From contig OX463788.1 in the NCBI GenBank assembly GCA_949825025.1, positions 620,001-684,000 on the forward strand: DNA of 64,000 bases, given 5' to 3'. Position numbers and translations under genes: made by a program. How positions within the stretch are numbered: position 1 is the stretch's first letter; every line of letters starts with the position of its first letter. Shown piece after piece: positions 50,321-64,000 of this stretch. Below the pieces are notes generated by a model that was not told the origin of the DNA, ran no database searches, and worked only from the letters and a program-made list of their open reading frames with translations. This stretch comes from Siphlonurus alternatus. Its lineage: Eukaryota; Arthropoda; Insecta; Ephemeroptera; Siphlonuridae.

Positions 50321-53229
50321 GCATTTTTTTGCACTTCAAAAATACATAACTAATTTTTAAAAAAATCGTTGACTCTTTTTGAAGGTGTTTTGTCATAGAG
50401 GACGGTTCAAACTAAGTTTAATTTGAATATCGAGAAAAAATATGTATTATCTCTCCATATTTTTGAATTTGAACTATCCCCCATATACTTAACATGGGAA
50501 AAGTAGTTAAGTTTGATAATTCACCAGGATTCAACGAATCAAGATCATCACTTTTTGATTAAAGTCTGAGGTAGGGTATATTGTTTTTATCATGTACACG
50601 CACTTTCAGAATGATTGATATCCTAATTGAATACAAAATTCGAATCGGTGTTCATTGTTAGTGGGGCATGTTTTTGCCACTTCAGAAATTCATAATTAAT
50701 TTTTAAAAAATCGTTGACACTTTTTGAACGTGTTTTCTCATAGAAGATGGTTCAAATTAAGTTGAATTTGAATATCGAGAAAAAATGTGTATAATCTCTC
50801 CTTATTTTTGAATTTGAACTATCCCCCGTATACATAACATGGGAAAAGTAGTTAAGTTTGATAATTCACCAGAACTCAACGAATCAGGATCGCCACTTTT
50901 TGATTGAACTCTGAGGTAGGGTATATTGTTTTAATCATGAACCCGCACTTTCAGAATGATTGAATTCCTAACTCAATACAAAAATTGAATCGGTGTTCGT
51001 TGTTAGTGGGGCATGTTTTTGCCAATTCAGAAATTCATAATTAATTTTTAAAAAATCGTTGACACTTTTTGAACGTGTTTTCTCATAGAAGATGGTTCAA
51101 ATTAAGTTGAATTTGAATATCGAGAAAAAAATATGTATTATCTCTCCATATTTTTTTGAATTTGAACTATCCCCCATATACACGGGAAAAGTAGTTGAGT
51201 TTGATAATTCACCAGAATTCAACAAATCAAGATCGCCACTTTTTGATTAAACTCTGAGGTAGGGTATATTGTTTTTATCGTGTACACGAATTTTCAGAAT
51301 GATTGAATTCCTAATTCAATACAAAAGTCGAATCGGTGTTAATTGTTAGTGGGGCATGTTTTTGCCACTTCAAAAATTCATAACTAAATTTTAAAAAATC
51401 GTTGACTCTTTTTGAAGGTGTTTTGTCATAGAAGACGGTTCAAACTAAGTTGAATTTGAATATCGAGAAAATATGTATTATCTCTCCATATTTTTAAATT
51501 TTAACTATCCCCCATATACTTAACATGGGAAAAGTAGTTAAGTTTGATAATTCACCAGGATTCAACGAATCAAGATCATCACTTTTTGATTAATGTCTGA
51601 GGTAGGGTATATTGTTTTTATCATGTACACGCACTTTCAGAATGATTGATATCCTAATTGAATACAAAATTCGAATCGGTGTTCATTGTTAGTGGGGCAT
51701 GTTTTTGCCATTTCAGAAATTCATAATCAATTTTTAAAAAATCGTTGACACTTTTTGAACGTGTTTTCTCATAGAAGATGGTTCAAATTAAGTTGAATTT
51801 GAATATCGAGAAAAAATGTGTATAATCTCTCCTTATTTTTGAATTTGAACTATCCCCCGTATACATAACATGGGAAAAGTAGTTAAGTTTGATAATTCAC
51901 CAGAACTCAACGAATCAGGACCGCCACTTTTTGATTGAACTCTGAGGTAGGGTATATTGTTTTAATCATGAACCCGCACTTTCAGAATGATTGATATCCT
52001 AATTGAATACAAAATTCGAATCGGTGTTCATTGTAAGTGGGGCATGTTTTTGCCACTTCAGAAATTCATAATTAATTTTTAAAAAATCGTTTACACTTTT
52101 TGAAGGTGTTTTGTCATAGAGGACGGTTCAAACTAAGTTGAATCTGAATATCGAGAAAAAATATGTATTATCTCTCTATATTTTTGAATTTGAACTATCC
52201 CCCATATACTTAACATGGGAAAAGTAGTTAAGTTTGATAATTCACCAGAATTCAACGAATAAAGATCGCCACTTTTTGATTAAACTCTGAGGTAGGGTAT
52301 ATTGTTTTTATCGTGTACACGAATTTTCAGAATGATTGAATTCCTAATTCAATACAAAAGTCGAATCAGTGTTAATTGTTAGTGGGGCATTTTTTTGCAC
52401 TTCAAATATACATAACTAATTTTTAAAAAAATCGTTGACTCTTTTTGAAGGTGTTTTGTCATAGAGGACGGTTCAAACTAAGTTTAATTTGAATATCGAG
52501 AAAAAATATGTATTATCTCTCCATATTTTTGAATTTGAACTATCCCCCATATACTTAACATGGGAAAAGTAGTTAAGTTTGATAATTCACCAGGATTCAA
52601 CGAATCAAGATCATCACTTTTTGATTAAAGTCTGAGGTAGGGTATATTGTTTTTATCATGTACACGCACTTTCAGAATGATTGATATCCTAATTGAATAC
52701 AAAATTCGAATCGGTGTTCATTGATAGTGGGGCATGTTTTTGCCACTTCAGAAATTCATAATTAATTTTTAAAAAATCGTTGACACTTTTTGAACGTGTT
52801 TTCTCATAGAAGATGGTTCAAATTAAGTTGAATTTGAATATCGAGAAAAAATGTGTATAATCTCTCCTTATTTTTGAATTTGAACTATCCCCCGTATACA
52901 TAACATGGGAAAAGTAGTTAAGTTTGATAATTCACCAGAACTCAACGAATCAGGATCGCCACTTTTTGATTGAACTCTGAGGTAGGGTATATTGTTTTAA
53001 TCATGAACCCGCACTTTCAGAATGATTGAATTCCTAACTCAATACAAAAATTGAATCGGTGTTCGTTGTTAGTGGGGCATGTTTTTGCCACTTCAAAAAT
53101 TCATAACTAAATTTTAAAAAATCGTTGACTCTTTTTGAAGGTGTTTTGTCATAGAAGACGGTTCAAACTAAGTTGAATTTGAATATCGAGAAAATATGTA
53201 TTATCTCTCCATATTTTTAAATTTTAACT

Positions 53230-55485
53230 ATCCCCCATATACTTAACATGGGAAAAGTAGTTAAGTTTGATAATTCACCAGGATTCAACGAATCAAGATC
53301 ATCACTTTTTGATTAAAGTCTGAGGTAGGGTATATTGTTTTTATCATGTACACGCACTTTCAGAATGATTGATATCCTAATTGAATACAAAATTCGAATC
53401 GGTGTTCATTGTTAGTGGGGCATGTTTTTGCCACTTCAGAAATTCATAATTAATTTTTAAAAAATCGTTGACACTTTTTGAACGTGTTTTCTCATAGAAG
53501 ATGGTTCAAATTAAGTTGAATTTGAATATCGAGAAAAAAATATGTATTATCTCTCCATATTTTTTTGAATTTGAACTATCCCCCATATACACGGGAAAAG
53601 TAGTTAAGTTTGATAATTCACCAGAATTCAACAAATCAAGATCGCCACTTTTTGATTAAACTCTGAGGTAGGGTATATTGTTTTTATCGTGTACACGAAT
53701 TTTCAGAATGATTGAATTCCTAATTCAATACAAAAGTCGAATCGGTGTTAATTGTTAGTGGGGCATGTTTTTGCCACTTCAAAAATTCATAACTAAATTT
53801 TAAAAAATCGTTGACTCTTTTTGAAGGTGTTTTGTCATAGAAGACGGTTCAAACTAAGTTGAATTTGAATATCGAGAAAATATGTATTATTTCTCCATAT
53901 TTTTAAATTTTAACTATCCCCCATATACTTAACATGGGAAAAGTAGTTAAGTTTGATAATTCACCAGGATTCAACGAATCAAGATCATCACTTTTTGATT
54001 AAAGTCTGAGGTAGGGTATATTGTTTTTATCATGTACACGCACTTTCAGAATGATTGATATCCTAATTGAATACAAAATTCGAATCGGTGTTCGTTGTTA
54101 GTGGGGCATTTTTTTGCCAATTCAGAAATTCATAATTAATTTTTAAAAAATCGTTGACACTTTTTGAACGTGTTTTCACATAGAGGATGGTTCAAATTAA
54201 GTTGAATTTGAATATCGAGAAAAAAATATGTATTATCTCTCCATATTTTTGAATTTGAACTATCCCCCATATACATGGGAAAAGTAGTTAAGTTTGATAA
54301 TTCACCAGAATTCAACGAATCAAGATTGCCACTTTTTGATTAAACTCTGAGGTAGGGTATATTATTTTTATCGTGTACACGAATTTTCAGAATGATTGAA
54401 TTCCTAATTCAATACAAAAGTCGAATCGGTGTTAATTGTTAGTGGGGCATGTTTTTGCCACTTCAAAAATACATAACTAATTTTTAAAAAAATATTTGAC
54501 TCTTTTTGAAGGTGTTTTGTCATAGAGGACGGTTCAAACTAAGTTTAATTTGAATATCGAGAAAAAATATGTATTATCTCTCCATATTTTTGAATTTGAA
54601 CTATCCCCCATATACTTAACATGGGAAAAGTAGTTAAGTTTGATAATTCACCAGGATTCAACGAATCAAGATCATCACTTTTTGATTAAAGTCTGAGGTA
54701 GGGTATATTGTTTTTATCATGTACACGCACTTTAAGAATGATTGATATCCTAATTGAATACAAAATTTGAATCGGTGTTCATTGTTAGTGGGGCATGTTT
54801 TTGCCACTTCAGAAATTCATAATTAATTTTTAAAAAATCGTTGACACTTTTTGAACGTGTTTTCTCATAGAAGATGGTTCAAATTAAGTTGAATTTGAAT
54901 ATTGAGAAAAAATGTGTATAATCTCTCCTTATTTTTGAATTTGAACTATCCCCCGTATACATAACATGGGAAAAGTAGTTAAGTTTGATAATTCACCAGA
55001 ACTCAACGAATCAGGATCGCCACTTTTTGATTAAACTCTGAGGTAGGGTATATTGTTTTTATCGTGTACACGAATTTTCAGAATGATTGAATTCCTAATT
55101 CAATACAAAAGTCGAATCGGTGTTAATTGTTAGTGGGGCATGTTTTTGCCACTTCAAAAAATTCATAACTAATTTTTAAAAAATCGTTGACTCTTTTTGA
55201 AGGTGTTTTGTCATAGAAGACGGTTCAAACTAAGTTGAATTTGAATATCGAGAAAATATGTATTATCTCTCCATATTTTTGAATTTTAACTATCCCCCAT
55301 ATACTTAACATGGGAAAAGTAGTTAAGTTTGATAATTCACCAGGATTCAACGAATCAAGATCATCACTTTTTGATTTAAGTCTGAGGTAGGGTATATTGT
55401 TTTTATCATGTATACGCACTTTCAGAATGATTGATATCCTAATTGAATACAAAATTCGAATCGGTGTTCGTTGTTAGTGGGGCAT
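53230..55485. repeat. ~2.2 kb satellite segment repeated at 4,818 bp offset, copy 1
   Basis: Shared private variants with 58048-60303 include CACGGGAAAAG (53591 and 58409), CAACAAATCAAG, ACTAAATTTTAAAAAATCG, GGCATTTTTTTGCCAATTC (54107 and 58925), TATTATTTTTATCGTG and AATATTTGACTC. Boundaries are approximate. A 75-codon minus-strand chance ORF at 55225-55452 recurs at 60043-60270. Confidence 0.82.
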
Positions 55486-58047
55486 GTTTTTGCCACTTCA
55501 GAAATTCATAATTAATTTTTAAAAAACCGTTGACACTTTTTGAACGTGTTTTCTCATAGAAGATGGTTCAAATTAAGTTGAATTTGAATATCGAGAAAAA
55601 ATATGTATAATCTCTCCATATTTTTGAATTTCAACTATCCCCCATATACATGGGAAAAGTAGTTAAGTTTGATAATTCACCAGAATTCAACGAATCAAGA
55701 TCGCCACTTTTTGATTAAACTCTGAGGTAGGGTATATTGTTTTTATCGTGTACACGAATTTTCAGAATGATTGAATTCCTAATTCAATACAAAAGTCGAA
55801 TCGGTGTTAATTGTTAGTGGGGCATGTTTTTGCCACTTCAAAAATTCATGACTAATTTTTAAAAAAATCGTTGACTCTTTTTGAAGGTGTTTTGTCATAG
55901 AAGACGGTTCAAACTAAGTTTAATTTGAATATCGAGAAAAAATATGTATTATCTCTCCATATTTTTGAATTTGAACTATCCCCCATATACTTAACATGGG
56001 AAAAGTAGTTAAGTTTGATAATTCACCAGGATTCAACGAATCAAGATCATCACTTTTTGATTAAAGTTTGAGGTAGGGTATATTGTTTTTATCATGTACA
56101 CGCACTTTCAGAATGATTCATATCCTAATTGAATACAAAATTCGAATCGGTGTTCATTGTTAGTGGGGCATGTTTTTGCCACTTCAGAAATTCATAATTA
56201 ATTTTTAAAAAATCGTTGACACTATTTGAACGTGTTTTCTCATAGAAGATGGTTCAAATTAAGTTGAATTTGAATATCGAAAAAAAATGTGTATATTCTC
56301 TCCTTATTTTTGAATTTGAACTATCCCCCGTGTACTTAACATGGGAAAAGTAGTTAAGTTTGATAATTCACCAGAACTCAACGAATCAGGATCGCCACTT
56401 TTTGATTGAACTCTGAGGTAGGTTATATTGTTTTAATCATGAACCCGCACTTTCAGAATGATTGATATCCTAATTGAATACAAAATTCGAATCGGTGTTC
56501 ATTGTTAGTGGGGCATGTTTTTGCCACTTCAGAAATTCATAATTAATTTTTAAAAAATCGTTTACACTTTTTGAAGGTGTTTTGTCATAGAGGACGGTTC
56601 AAACTAAGTTGAATTTGAATATCGAGAAAAAATATGTATTATCTCTCTATATTTTTGAATTTGAACTATCCCCCATATACTTAACATGGGAAAAGTAGTT
56701 AAGTTTGATAATTCACCAGAATTCAACGAATAAAGATCGCCACTTTTTGATTAAACTCTGAGGTAGGGTATATTGTTTTTATCGTGTACACGAATTTTCA
56801 GAATGATTGAATTCCTAATTCAATACAAAAGTCGAATCGGTGTTAATTGTTAGTGGGGCATTTTTTTGCACTTCAAAAATACATAACTAATTTTTAAAAA
56901 AGTCGTTGACTCTTTTTGAAGGTGTTTTGTCATAAAGGACAGTTCAAACTAAGTTTAATTTGAATATCGAGAAAAAATATGTATTATCTCTCCATATTTT
57001 TGAATTTGAACTATCCCCCATATACTTAACATGGGAAAAGTAGTTAAGTTTGATAATTCACCAGGATTCAACGAATCAAGATCATCACTTTTTGATTAAA
57101 GTCTGAGGTAGGGTATATTGTTTTTATCATGTACACGCACTTTCAGAATGATTGATATCCTAATTGAATAAAAAATTCGAATCGGTGTTCATTGTTAGTG
57201 GGGCATGTTTTTGCCATTTCAGAAATTCATAATCAATTTTTAAAAAATCGTTGACACTTTTTGAACGTGTTTTCTCATAGAAGATGGTTCAAATTAAGTT
57301 GAATTTGAATATCGAGAAAAAATGTGTATAATCTCTCCTTATTTTTGAATTTGAACTATCCCCCGTATACATAACATGGGAAAAGTAGTTAAGTTTGATA
57401 ATTCACCAGAACTCAACGAATCAGGACCGCCACTTTTTGATTGAACTCTGAGGTAGGGTATATTGTTTTAATCATGAACCCGCACTTTCAGAATGATTGA
57501 TATCCTAATTGAATACAAAATTCGAATCGGTGTTCATTGTAAGTGGGGCATGTTTTTGCCACTTCAGAAATTCATAATTAATTTTTAAAAAATCGTTTAC
57601 ACTTTTTGAAGGTGTTTTGTCATAGAGGACGGTTCAAACTAAGTTGAATCTGAATATCGAGAAAAAATATGTATTATCTCTCTATATTTTTGAATTTGAA
57701 CTATCCCCCATATACTTAACATGGGAAAAGTAGTTAAGTTTGATAATTCACCAGAATTCAACGAATAAAGATCGCCACTTTTTGATTAAACTCTGAGGTA
57801 GGGTATATTGTTTTTATCGTGTACACGAATTTTCAGAATGATTGAATTCCTAATTCAATACAAAAGTCGAATCAGTGTTAATTGTTAGTGGGGCATTTTT
57901 TTGCACTTCAAAAATACAGAACTAATTTTTAAAAAAATTGTTGACTCTTTTTGAAGGTGTTTTGTCATAGAGGACGGTTCAAACTAAGTTTAATTTGAAT
58001 ATCGAGAAAAAATATGTATTATCTCTCCATATTTTTGAATTTGAACT

Positions 58048-60303
58048 ATCCCCCATATACTTAACATGGGAAAAGTAGTTAAGTTTGATAATTCACCAGG
58101 ATTCAACGAATCAAGATCATCACTTTTTGATTAAAGTCTGAGGTAGGGTATATTGTTTTTATCATGTACACGCACATTCAGAATGATTGATATCCTAATT
58201 GAATACAAAATTCGAATCGGTGTTCATTGTTAGTGGGGCATGTTTTTGCCACTTCAGAAATTCATAATTAATTTTTAAAAAATCGTTGACACTTTTTGAA
58301 CGCGTTTTCTCATAGAAGATGGTTCAAATTAAGTTGAATTTGAATATCGAGAAAAAAATATGTATTATCTCTCCATTTTTTTTTGAATTTGAACTATCCC
58401 CCATATACACGGGAAAAGTAGTTAAGTTTGATAATTCACCAGAATTCAACAAATCAAGATCGCCACTTTTTGATTAAACTCTGAGGTAGGGTATATTGTT
58501 TTTATCGTGTACACGAATTTTCAGAATGATTGAATTCCTAATTCAATACAAAAGTCGAATCGGTGTTAATTGTTAGTGGGGCATGTTTTTGCCACTTCAA
58601 AAATTCATAACTAAATTTTAAAAAATCGTTGACTCTTTTTGAAGGTGTTTTGTCATAGAAGACGGTTCAAACTAAGTTGAATTTGAATATCGAGAAAATA
58701 TGTATTATCTCTCCATATTTTTAAATTTTAACTATCCCCCATATACTTAACATGGGAAAAGTAGTTAAGTTTGATAATTCACCAGGATTCAACGAATCAA
58801 GATCATCACTTTTTGATTAAAGTCTGAGGTAGGGTATATTGTTTTTATCATGTACACGCACTTTCAGAATGATTGATATCCTAATTGAATACAAAATTCG
58901 AATCGGTGTTCGTTGTTAGTGGGGCATTTTTTTGCCAATTCAGAAATTCATAATTAATTTTTAAAAAATCGTTGACACTTTTTGAACGTGTTTTCACATA
59001 GAGGATGGTTCAAATTAAGTTGAATTTGAATATCGAGAAAAAAATATGTATTATCTCTCCATATTTTTGAATTTGAACTATCCCCCATATACATGGGAAA
59101 AGTAGTTAAGTTTGATAATTCACCAGAATTCAACGAATCAAGATTGCCACTTTTTGATTAAACTCTGAGGTAGGGTATATTATTTTTATCGTGTACACGA
59201 ATTTTCAGAATGATTGAATTCCTAATTCAATACAAAAGTCGAATCGGTGTTAATTGTTAGTGGGGCATGTTTTTGCCACTTCAAAAATACAAAACTAATT
59301 TTTAAAAAAATATTTGACTCTTTTTGAAGGTGTTTTGTCATAGAGGACGGTTCAAACTAAGTTTAATTTGAATATCGAGAAAAAATATGTATTATCTCTC
59401 CATATTTTTGAATTTGAACTATCCCCCATATACTTAACATGGGAAAAGTAGTTAAGTTTGATAATTCACCAGGATTCAACGAATCAAGATCATCACTTTT
59501 TGATTAAAGTCTGAGGTAGGGTATATTGTTTTTATCATGTACACGCACTTTCAGAATGATTGATATCCTAATTGAATACAAAATTCGAATCGGTGTTCAT
59601 TGTTAGTGGGGCATGTTTTTGCCACTTCAGAAATTCATAATTAATTTTTAAAAAATCGTTGACACTTTTTGAACGTGTTTTCTCATAGAAGATGGTTCAA
59701 ATTAAGTTGAATTTGAATATTGAGAAAAAATGTGTATAATCTCTCCTTATTTTTGAATTTGAACTATCCCCCGTATACATAACATGTGAAAAGTAGTTAA
59801 GTTTGATAATTCACCAGAACTCAACGAATCAGGATCGCCACTTTTTGATTAAACTCTGAGGTAGGGTATATTGTTTTTATCGTGTACACGAATTTTCAGA
59901 ATGATTGAATTCCTAATTCAATACAAAAGTCGAATCGGTGTTAATTGTTAGTGGGGCATGTTTTTGCCACTTCAAAAAATTCATAACTAATTTTTAAAAA
60001 ATCGTTGACTCTTTTTGAAGGTGTTTTGTCATAGAAGACGGTTCAAACGAAGTTGAATTTGAATATCGAGAAAATATGTATTATCTCTCCATATTTTTGA
60101 ATTTTAACTATCCCCCATATACTTAACATGGGAAAAGTAGTTAAGTTTGATAATTCACCAGGATTCAACGAATCAAGATCATCACTTTTTGATTTAAGTC
60201 TGAGGTAGGGTATATTGTTTTTATCATGTATACGCACTTTCAGAATGATTGATATCCTAATTGAATACAAAATTCGAATCGGTGTTCGTTGTTAGTGGGG
60301 CAT
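58048..60303. repeat. ~2.2 kb satellite segment repeated at 4,818 bp offset, copy 2
   Basis: Second copy of 53230-55485 with scattered single differences, for example GAACGCGTTTTC at 58299 and CATGTGAAAAG at 59783. Past about 60303 the copies part: CCAATTCAG here versus CCACTTCAG near 55490. Confidence 0.82.
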
Positions 60304-60640
60304 GTTTTTGCCAATTCAGAAATTCATAATTAATTTTTAAAAAATCGTTGACACTTTTTGAACGTGTTTTCACATAGAGGATGGTTCAAATTAAGTTGAA
60401 TTTGAATATCGAGAAAAAAATATGTATTATCTCTCCATATTTTTGAATTTGAACTATCCCCCATATACATGGGAAAAGTAGTTAAGTTTGATAATTCACC
60501 AAAATTCAACGAATCAAGATCGCCACTTTTTGAATAAACTCTGAGGTAGGGTATATTGTTTTTATCGTGTACACGAATTTTCAGAATGATTGAATTCCTT
60601 ATTCAATACAAAAGTCGAATCGGTGTTAATTGTTAGTGGG

Positions 60641-62550
60641 GCTTGTTTTTGCCACTTCAGAAATTCATAATTAATTTTTAAAAAACCGTTGACACTTTTT
60701 GAACGTGTTTTCTCATAGAAGATGGTTCAAATTAAGTTGAATTTGAATATCGAGAAAAAATATGTATAATCTCTCCATATTTTTGAATTTCAACTATCCC
60801 CCATATACATGGGAAAAGTAGTCAAGTTTGGTAATTCACCAGAATTCAACGAATCAAGATCGCCACTTTTTGATTAAACTCTGAGGTAGGGTATATTGTT
60901 TTTATCATGTACACGAACTTTCAGAATGATTGAATTCCTAATTGAATACAAAATTCGAATCGGTGTTCATTGTTAGTGGGGCATGTTTTTGCCACTTCAG
61001 AAATTCATAATTAATTTTTAAAAAACCGTTGAAACTTTTTGAACATGTTTTCTCATAGAAGATGGTTCAAATTAAGTTGAATTTGAATATCGAGAAAAAA
61101 TATGTATAATCTCTCCATATTTTTGAATTTCAACTATCCCCCATATACATGGGAAAAGTAGTTAAGTTTGATAATTCACCAGAATTCAACGAATCGAGAT
61201 CGCCACTTTTTGATTAAACTCTGAGGTAGGGTATATTGTTTTTATATTGTAGGGTATATTGTGTACACGAACTTTCAGAATGATTGATTTCCTAATTGAA
61301 TACAAAATTCGAATCGGTGTTCATTGTTAGTGGGGCATGTTTTTGCCACTTTAGAAATTCATAATTAATTTTTAAAAAACCGTTGACACTTTTTGAACGT
61401 GTTTTCTCATAGAAGATGGTTCAAATTAAGTTGAATTTGAGTAACGAGAAAAAATATGTATTATCTCTCCATATTTTTAAATTTCAACTATCCCCCGTAT
61501 ACTTAACATGGGAAAAGTAGTTAAGTTTGATAATTCACCAGAATTCAACGAATCGAGATCGCCACTTTTTGATTAAACTCTGAGGTAGAGTGTATTGTTC
61601 CTATTATGTATATGCACTTTCAGAATGATTGAATTCCTAATTCAATACAAAAGTTGAATCGGTGTTCACTGCTAGTATGGCATGTGGTTGCCACTTCAAA
61701 AATTCATAACTAATTATTAAAAAACCGTAGACACTTTTTGAACGTGTGACGGTTCAAATTAAGTTGAATTTGAATAACGAGAAAAAAATTGTATTATCTC
61801 TCCTAATTTTTGAACTTGAACTATCCCCCATATACTTAACGTGGGGAAAGTAATTAAGTTTGATATTTCACCAGAACTCAACGAATCAGGATCGCCACTT
61901 TTTGATTGAACTCTGAGGTAGGGTATATTGTTTTAATCATAAACCCGCACTTTCAGAATGATTGAATTCCTAACTCAATACAAAAATTGAATCGGTGTTC
62001 ATTGTTAGTGGGGCATGTTTTTGCCACTTCAGAAATTCATAATTAATTTTTATAAAACCGTTGAAACTTTTTGAACAAGTTTTCTCATAGAAGATGGTTC
62101 AAATTAAGTTGAATTTGAAAATCGAGAAAAAAATATGTATAATCTCTCCATATTTTTGAATTTTAACTATCCCCCATATACTTGGGAAAAGTAGCTAAGT
62201 TTGATAATTCACCAGAATTCAACGAATCAAGATCGCCACTTTTTAATTAAACTCTGAGGTAGGGTATATTGTTTTTATCATGTACACGAACTTTCAGAAT
62301 GATTGAATTCCTAATTGAATACAAAATTCGAATTGGTGTTCATTGTTAGTGGGGCATGTTTTTGCCACTTCAGAAATTCATAATTAATTTTTAAAAAACC
62401 GTTGACACTTTTTGAACGTGTTTTATCATAGAAGTTGGTTCAAATTAAGTTGAATTTGAATATCGAGAAAAAATATGTATAATCTCTCCATATTTTTGAA
62501 TTTCAACTATCCCCCATATACATGGGAAAAGTAGTTAAGTTTGATAATTC
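60641..62550. repeat. Satellite block matching monomer types from 3-6 kb
   Basis: The monomer order here is TCAAGTTTGGT type, GAAACTTTTTGAACATG type, GAGTAACGAG type, TATGGCATGTGG type, GAAAATCGAG with AGCTAAG type, and GAAGTTGG type. This reproduces the order at about 3.09-5.1 kb (and 8.5-10.6 kb), preceded by one monomer like that at 6.14 kb. One monomer is missing at about 61240. Neighbouring blocks are of the right-arm types. Confidence 0.8.
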
Positions 62551-64000
62551 ACCAGGATTCAACGAATCAAGATCATCACTTTTTGATTAAAGTCTGAGGT
62601 AGGGTATATTGTTTTTATCATGTACACGCACTTTCAGAATGATTGATATCCTAATTGAATACAAAATTCGAATCGGTGTTCATTGTTAGTGGGGCATGTT
62701 TTTGCCACTTCAGAAATTCATAATTAATTTTTAAAAAATCGTTGACACTTTTTGAACGTGTTTTCTCATAGAAGATGGTTCAAATTAAGTTGAATTTGAA
62801 TATCGAGAAAAAATGTGTATAATCTCTCCTTATTTTTGAATTTGAACTATCCCCCGTATACATAACATGGGAAAAGTAGTTAAGTTTGATAATTCACCAG
62901 AACTCAACGAATCAGGATCGCCACTTTTTGATTGAACTCTGAGGTAGGGTATATTGTTTTAATCATGAACCCGCACTTTCAGAATGATTGAATTCCTAAC
63001 TCAATACAAAAATTGAATCGGTGTTCGTTGTTAGTGGGGCATGTTTTTGCCAATTCAGAAATTCATAATTAATTTTTAAAAAATCGTTGACACTTTTTGA
63101 ACGTGTTTTCACATAGAGGATGGTTCATATTAAGTTGAATTTGAATATCGAGAAAAAAATATGTATTATCTCTCCATATTTTTTTGAATTTGAACTATCC
63201 CCCATATACACGGGAAAAGTAGTTAAGTTTGATAATTCACCAGAATTCAACAAATCAAGATCGCCACTTTTTGATTAAACTCTGAGGTAGGGTATATTGT
63301 TTTTATCGTGTACACGAATTTTCAGAATGATTGAATTCCTAGTTCAATACAAAAGTCGAATCGGTGTTAATTGTTAGTGGGGCATGTTTTTGCCACTTCA
63401 AAAATTCATAACTAATTTTTAAAAAATCGTTGACTCTTTTTGAAGGTGTTTTGTCATAGAAGACGGTTCAAACTAAGTTGAATTTGAATATCGAGAAAAT
63501 ATGTATTATCTCTCCATATTTTTGAATTTTAACTATCCCCCATATACTTAACATGGGAAAAGTAGTTAAGTTTGATAATTCACCAGGATTCAACGAATCA
63601 AGATCATCACTTTTTGATTAAAGTCTGAGGTAGGGTATATTGTTTTTATCATGTACACGCACTTTCAGAATGATTGATATCCTAATTGAATACAAAATTC
63701 GAATCGGTGTTCGTTGTTAGTGGGGCATTTTTTTGCCAATTCAGAAATTCATAATTAATTTTTAAAAAATCGTTGACACTTTTTGAACGTGTTTTCTTAT
63801 GGAGGACAGTTCAAATTAAGTTGAATTTGAATAACGAGAAATAATATGTATTATCTATCCTTTTTTTTTGAATTTGAACTATCCCCCATATACTTAACAT
63901 TGGAAAAGTAATTAAGTTTGATAATTCACCAGGATTCAACGAATCAAGATCATCACTTTTTGATTAAAGTCTGAGGTAGGGTATATTGTTTTTATCATGT

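Larger units (their letters stand above)
43625..64000. repeat. Satellite array, ~343 bp monomer, right block
   Basis: About 59 monomers continue in phase after the LINE and run off the window end. Subfamilies alternate in groups of three over 44-53 kb: a CTCATAGAAGATGG/AATGTGTATA type, a GTTTACACTTTTTGAAGG or GACTC type, and an ATCATCAC type. Monomers with GGCATTTTTTTGCACTTC and ATACATAAC appear only here. No genes or RNAs were seen. ORFs of up to 75 codons in some monomers are chance. Confidence 0.97.

Noticed and set aside
55225..60270. 75-codon minus-strand ORFs at 55225-55452 and 60043-60270
   Set aside because: They are the same satellite segment copied at a 4,818 bp offset. A single TTAA to TTTA change removes a stop. 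No sign of coding.
1..64000. CRISPR array or bacterial repeat system
   Set aside because: Repeat units are ~343 bp without spacers, and the window contains Gypsy and CR1 elements with polyadenylation signals. It is a eukaryotic satellite.

Overview
This window is about 52 kb of AT-rich tandem satellite DNA interrupted by two retrotransposons. The monomer is about 343 bp (mostly 331 to 346 bp), giving roughly 150 monomers in three stretches (1-26812, 34484-39652, 43625-64000). It is clearly eukaryotic. An arthropod, probably an insect, is my best inference, because the Gypsy element and the PHD-finger CR1-type LINE look like insect families. Nothing fixes the species. The array could be centromeric or pericentromeric heterochromatin, but the sequence alone does not show this. 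I saw no host gene, tRNA, rRNA or CRISPR.

Layout. Monomers at 1-26812 are organised in higher-order blocks: a dimer near 1.0-2.4 kb, a 5.45 kb unit of 16 monomers present twice (2057-12953), and a 3,073 bp unit present twice (10811-16956). A Gypsy-type LTR retrotransposon (26813-34483, coding on the minus strand) sits inside one monomer. It has two 463 bp LTRs, a 4 bp target-site duplication, a PBS matching the 3' end of tRNA-Leu, a PPT, gag, pol and an extra downstream ORF. Its LTRs differ at only four positions, yet gag has a frameshift and pol has three stops and a 225 bp insertion. That insertion is an antisense R-U5-PBS fragment of the same family.

The array resumes in phase at 34484 and is broken again by a CR1-like LINE (39653-43624, minus strand). 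The LINE carries an open PHD-finger ORF1 and an open endonuclease/reverse transcriptase ORF2, and ends in a short repeat tail rather than poly(A). Its ORF1 reading frame now starts inside the flanking satellite. From 43625 to the end the array is built from further units: about 3.4 kb, 1,035 bp trimers, and a segment of about 2.2 kb repeated at a 4,818 bp offset. Near 60.6-62.5 kb it returns to monomer types seen at 3-6 kb.

How it works together: the satellite has evolved by repeated unequal exchange, and several junctions can be read at the base level. The two retroelements are later guests. They lie in the same orientation and within about 20 bp of the same monomer phase. The LINE coding capacity looks intact apart from its 5' end. 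The Gypsy copy looks dead.
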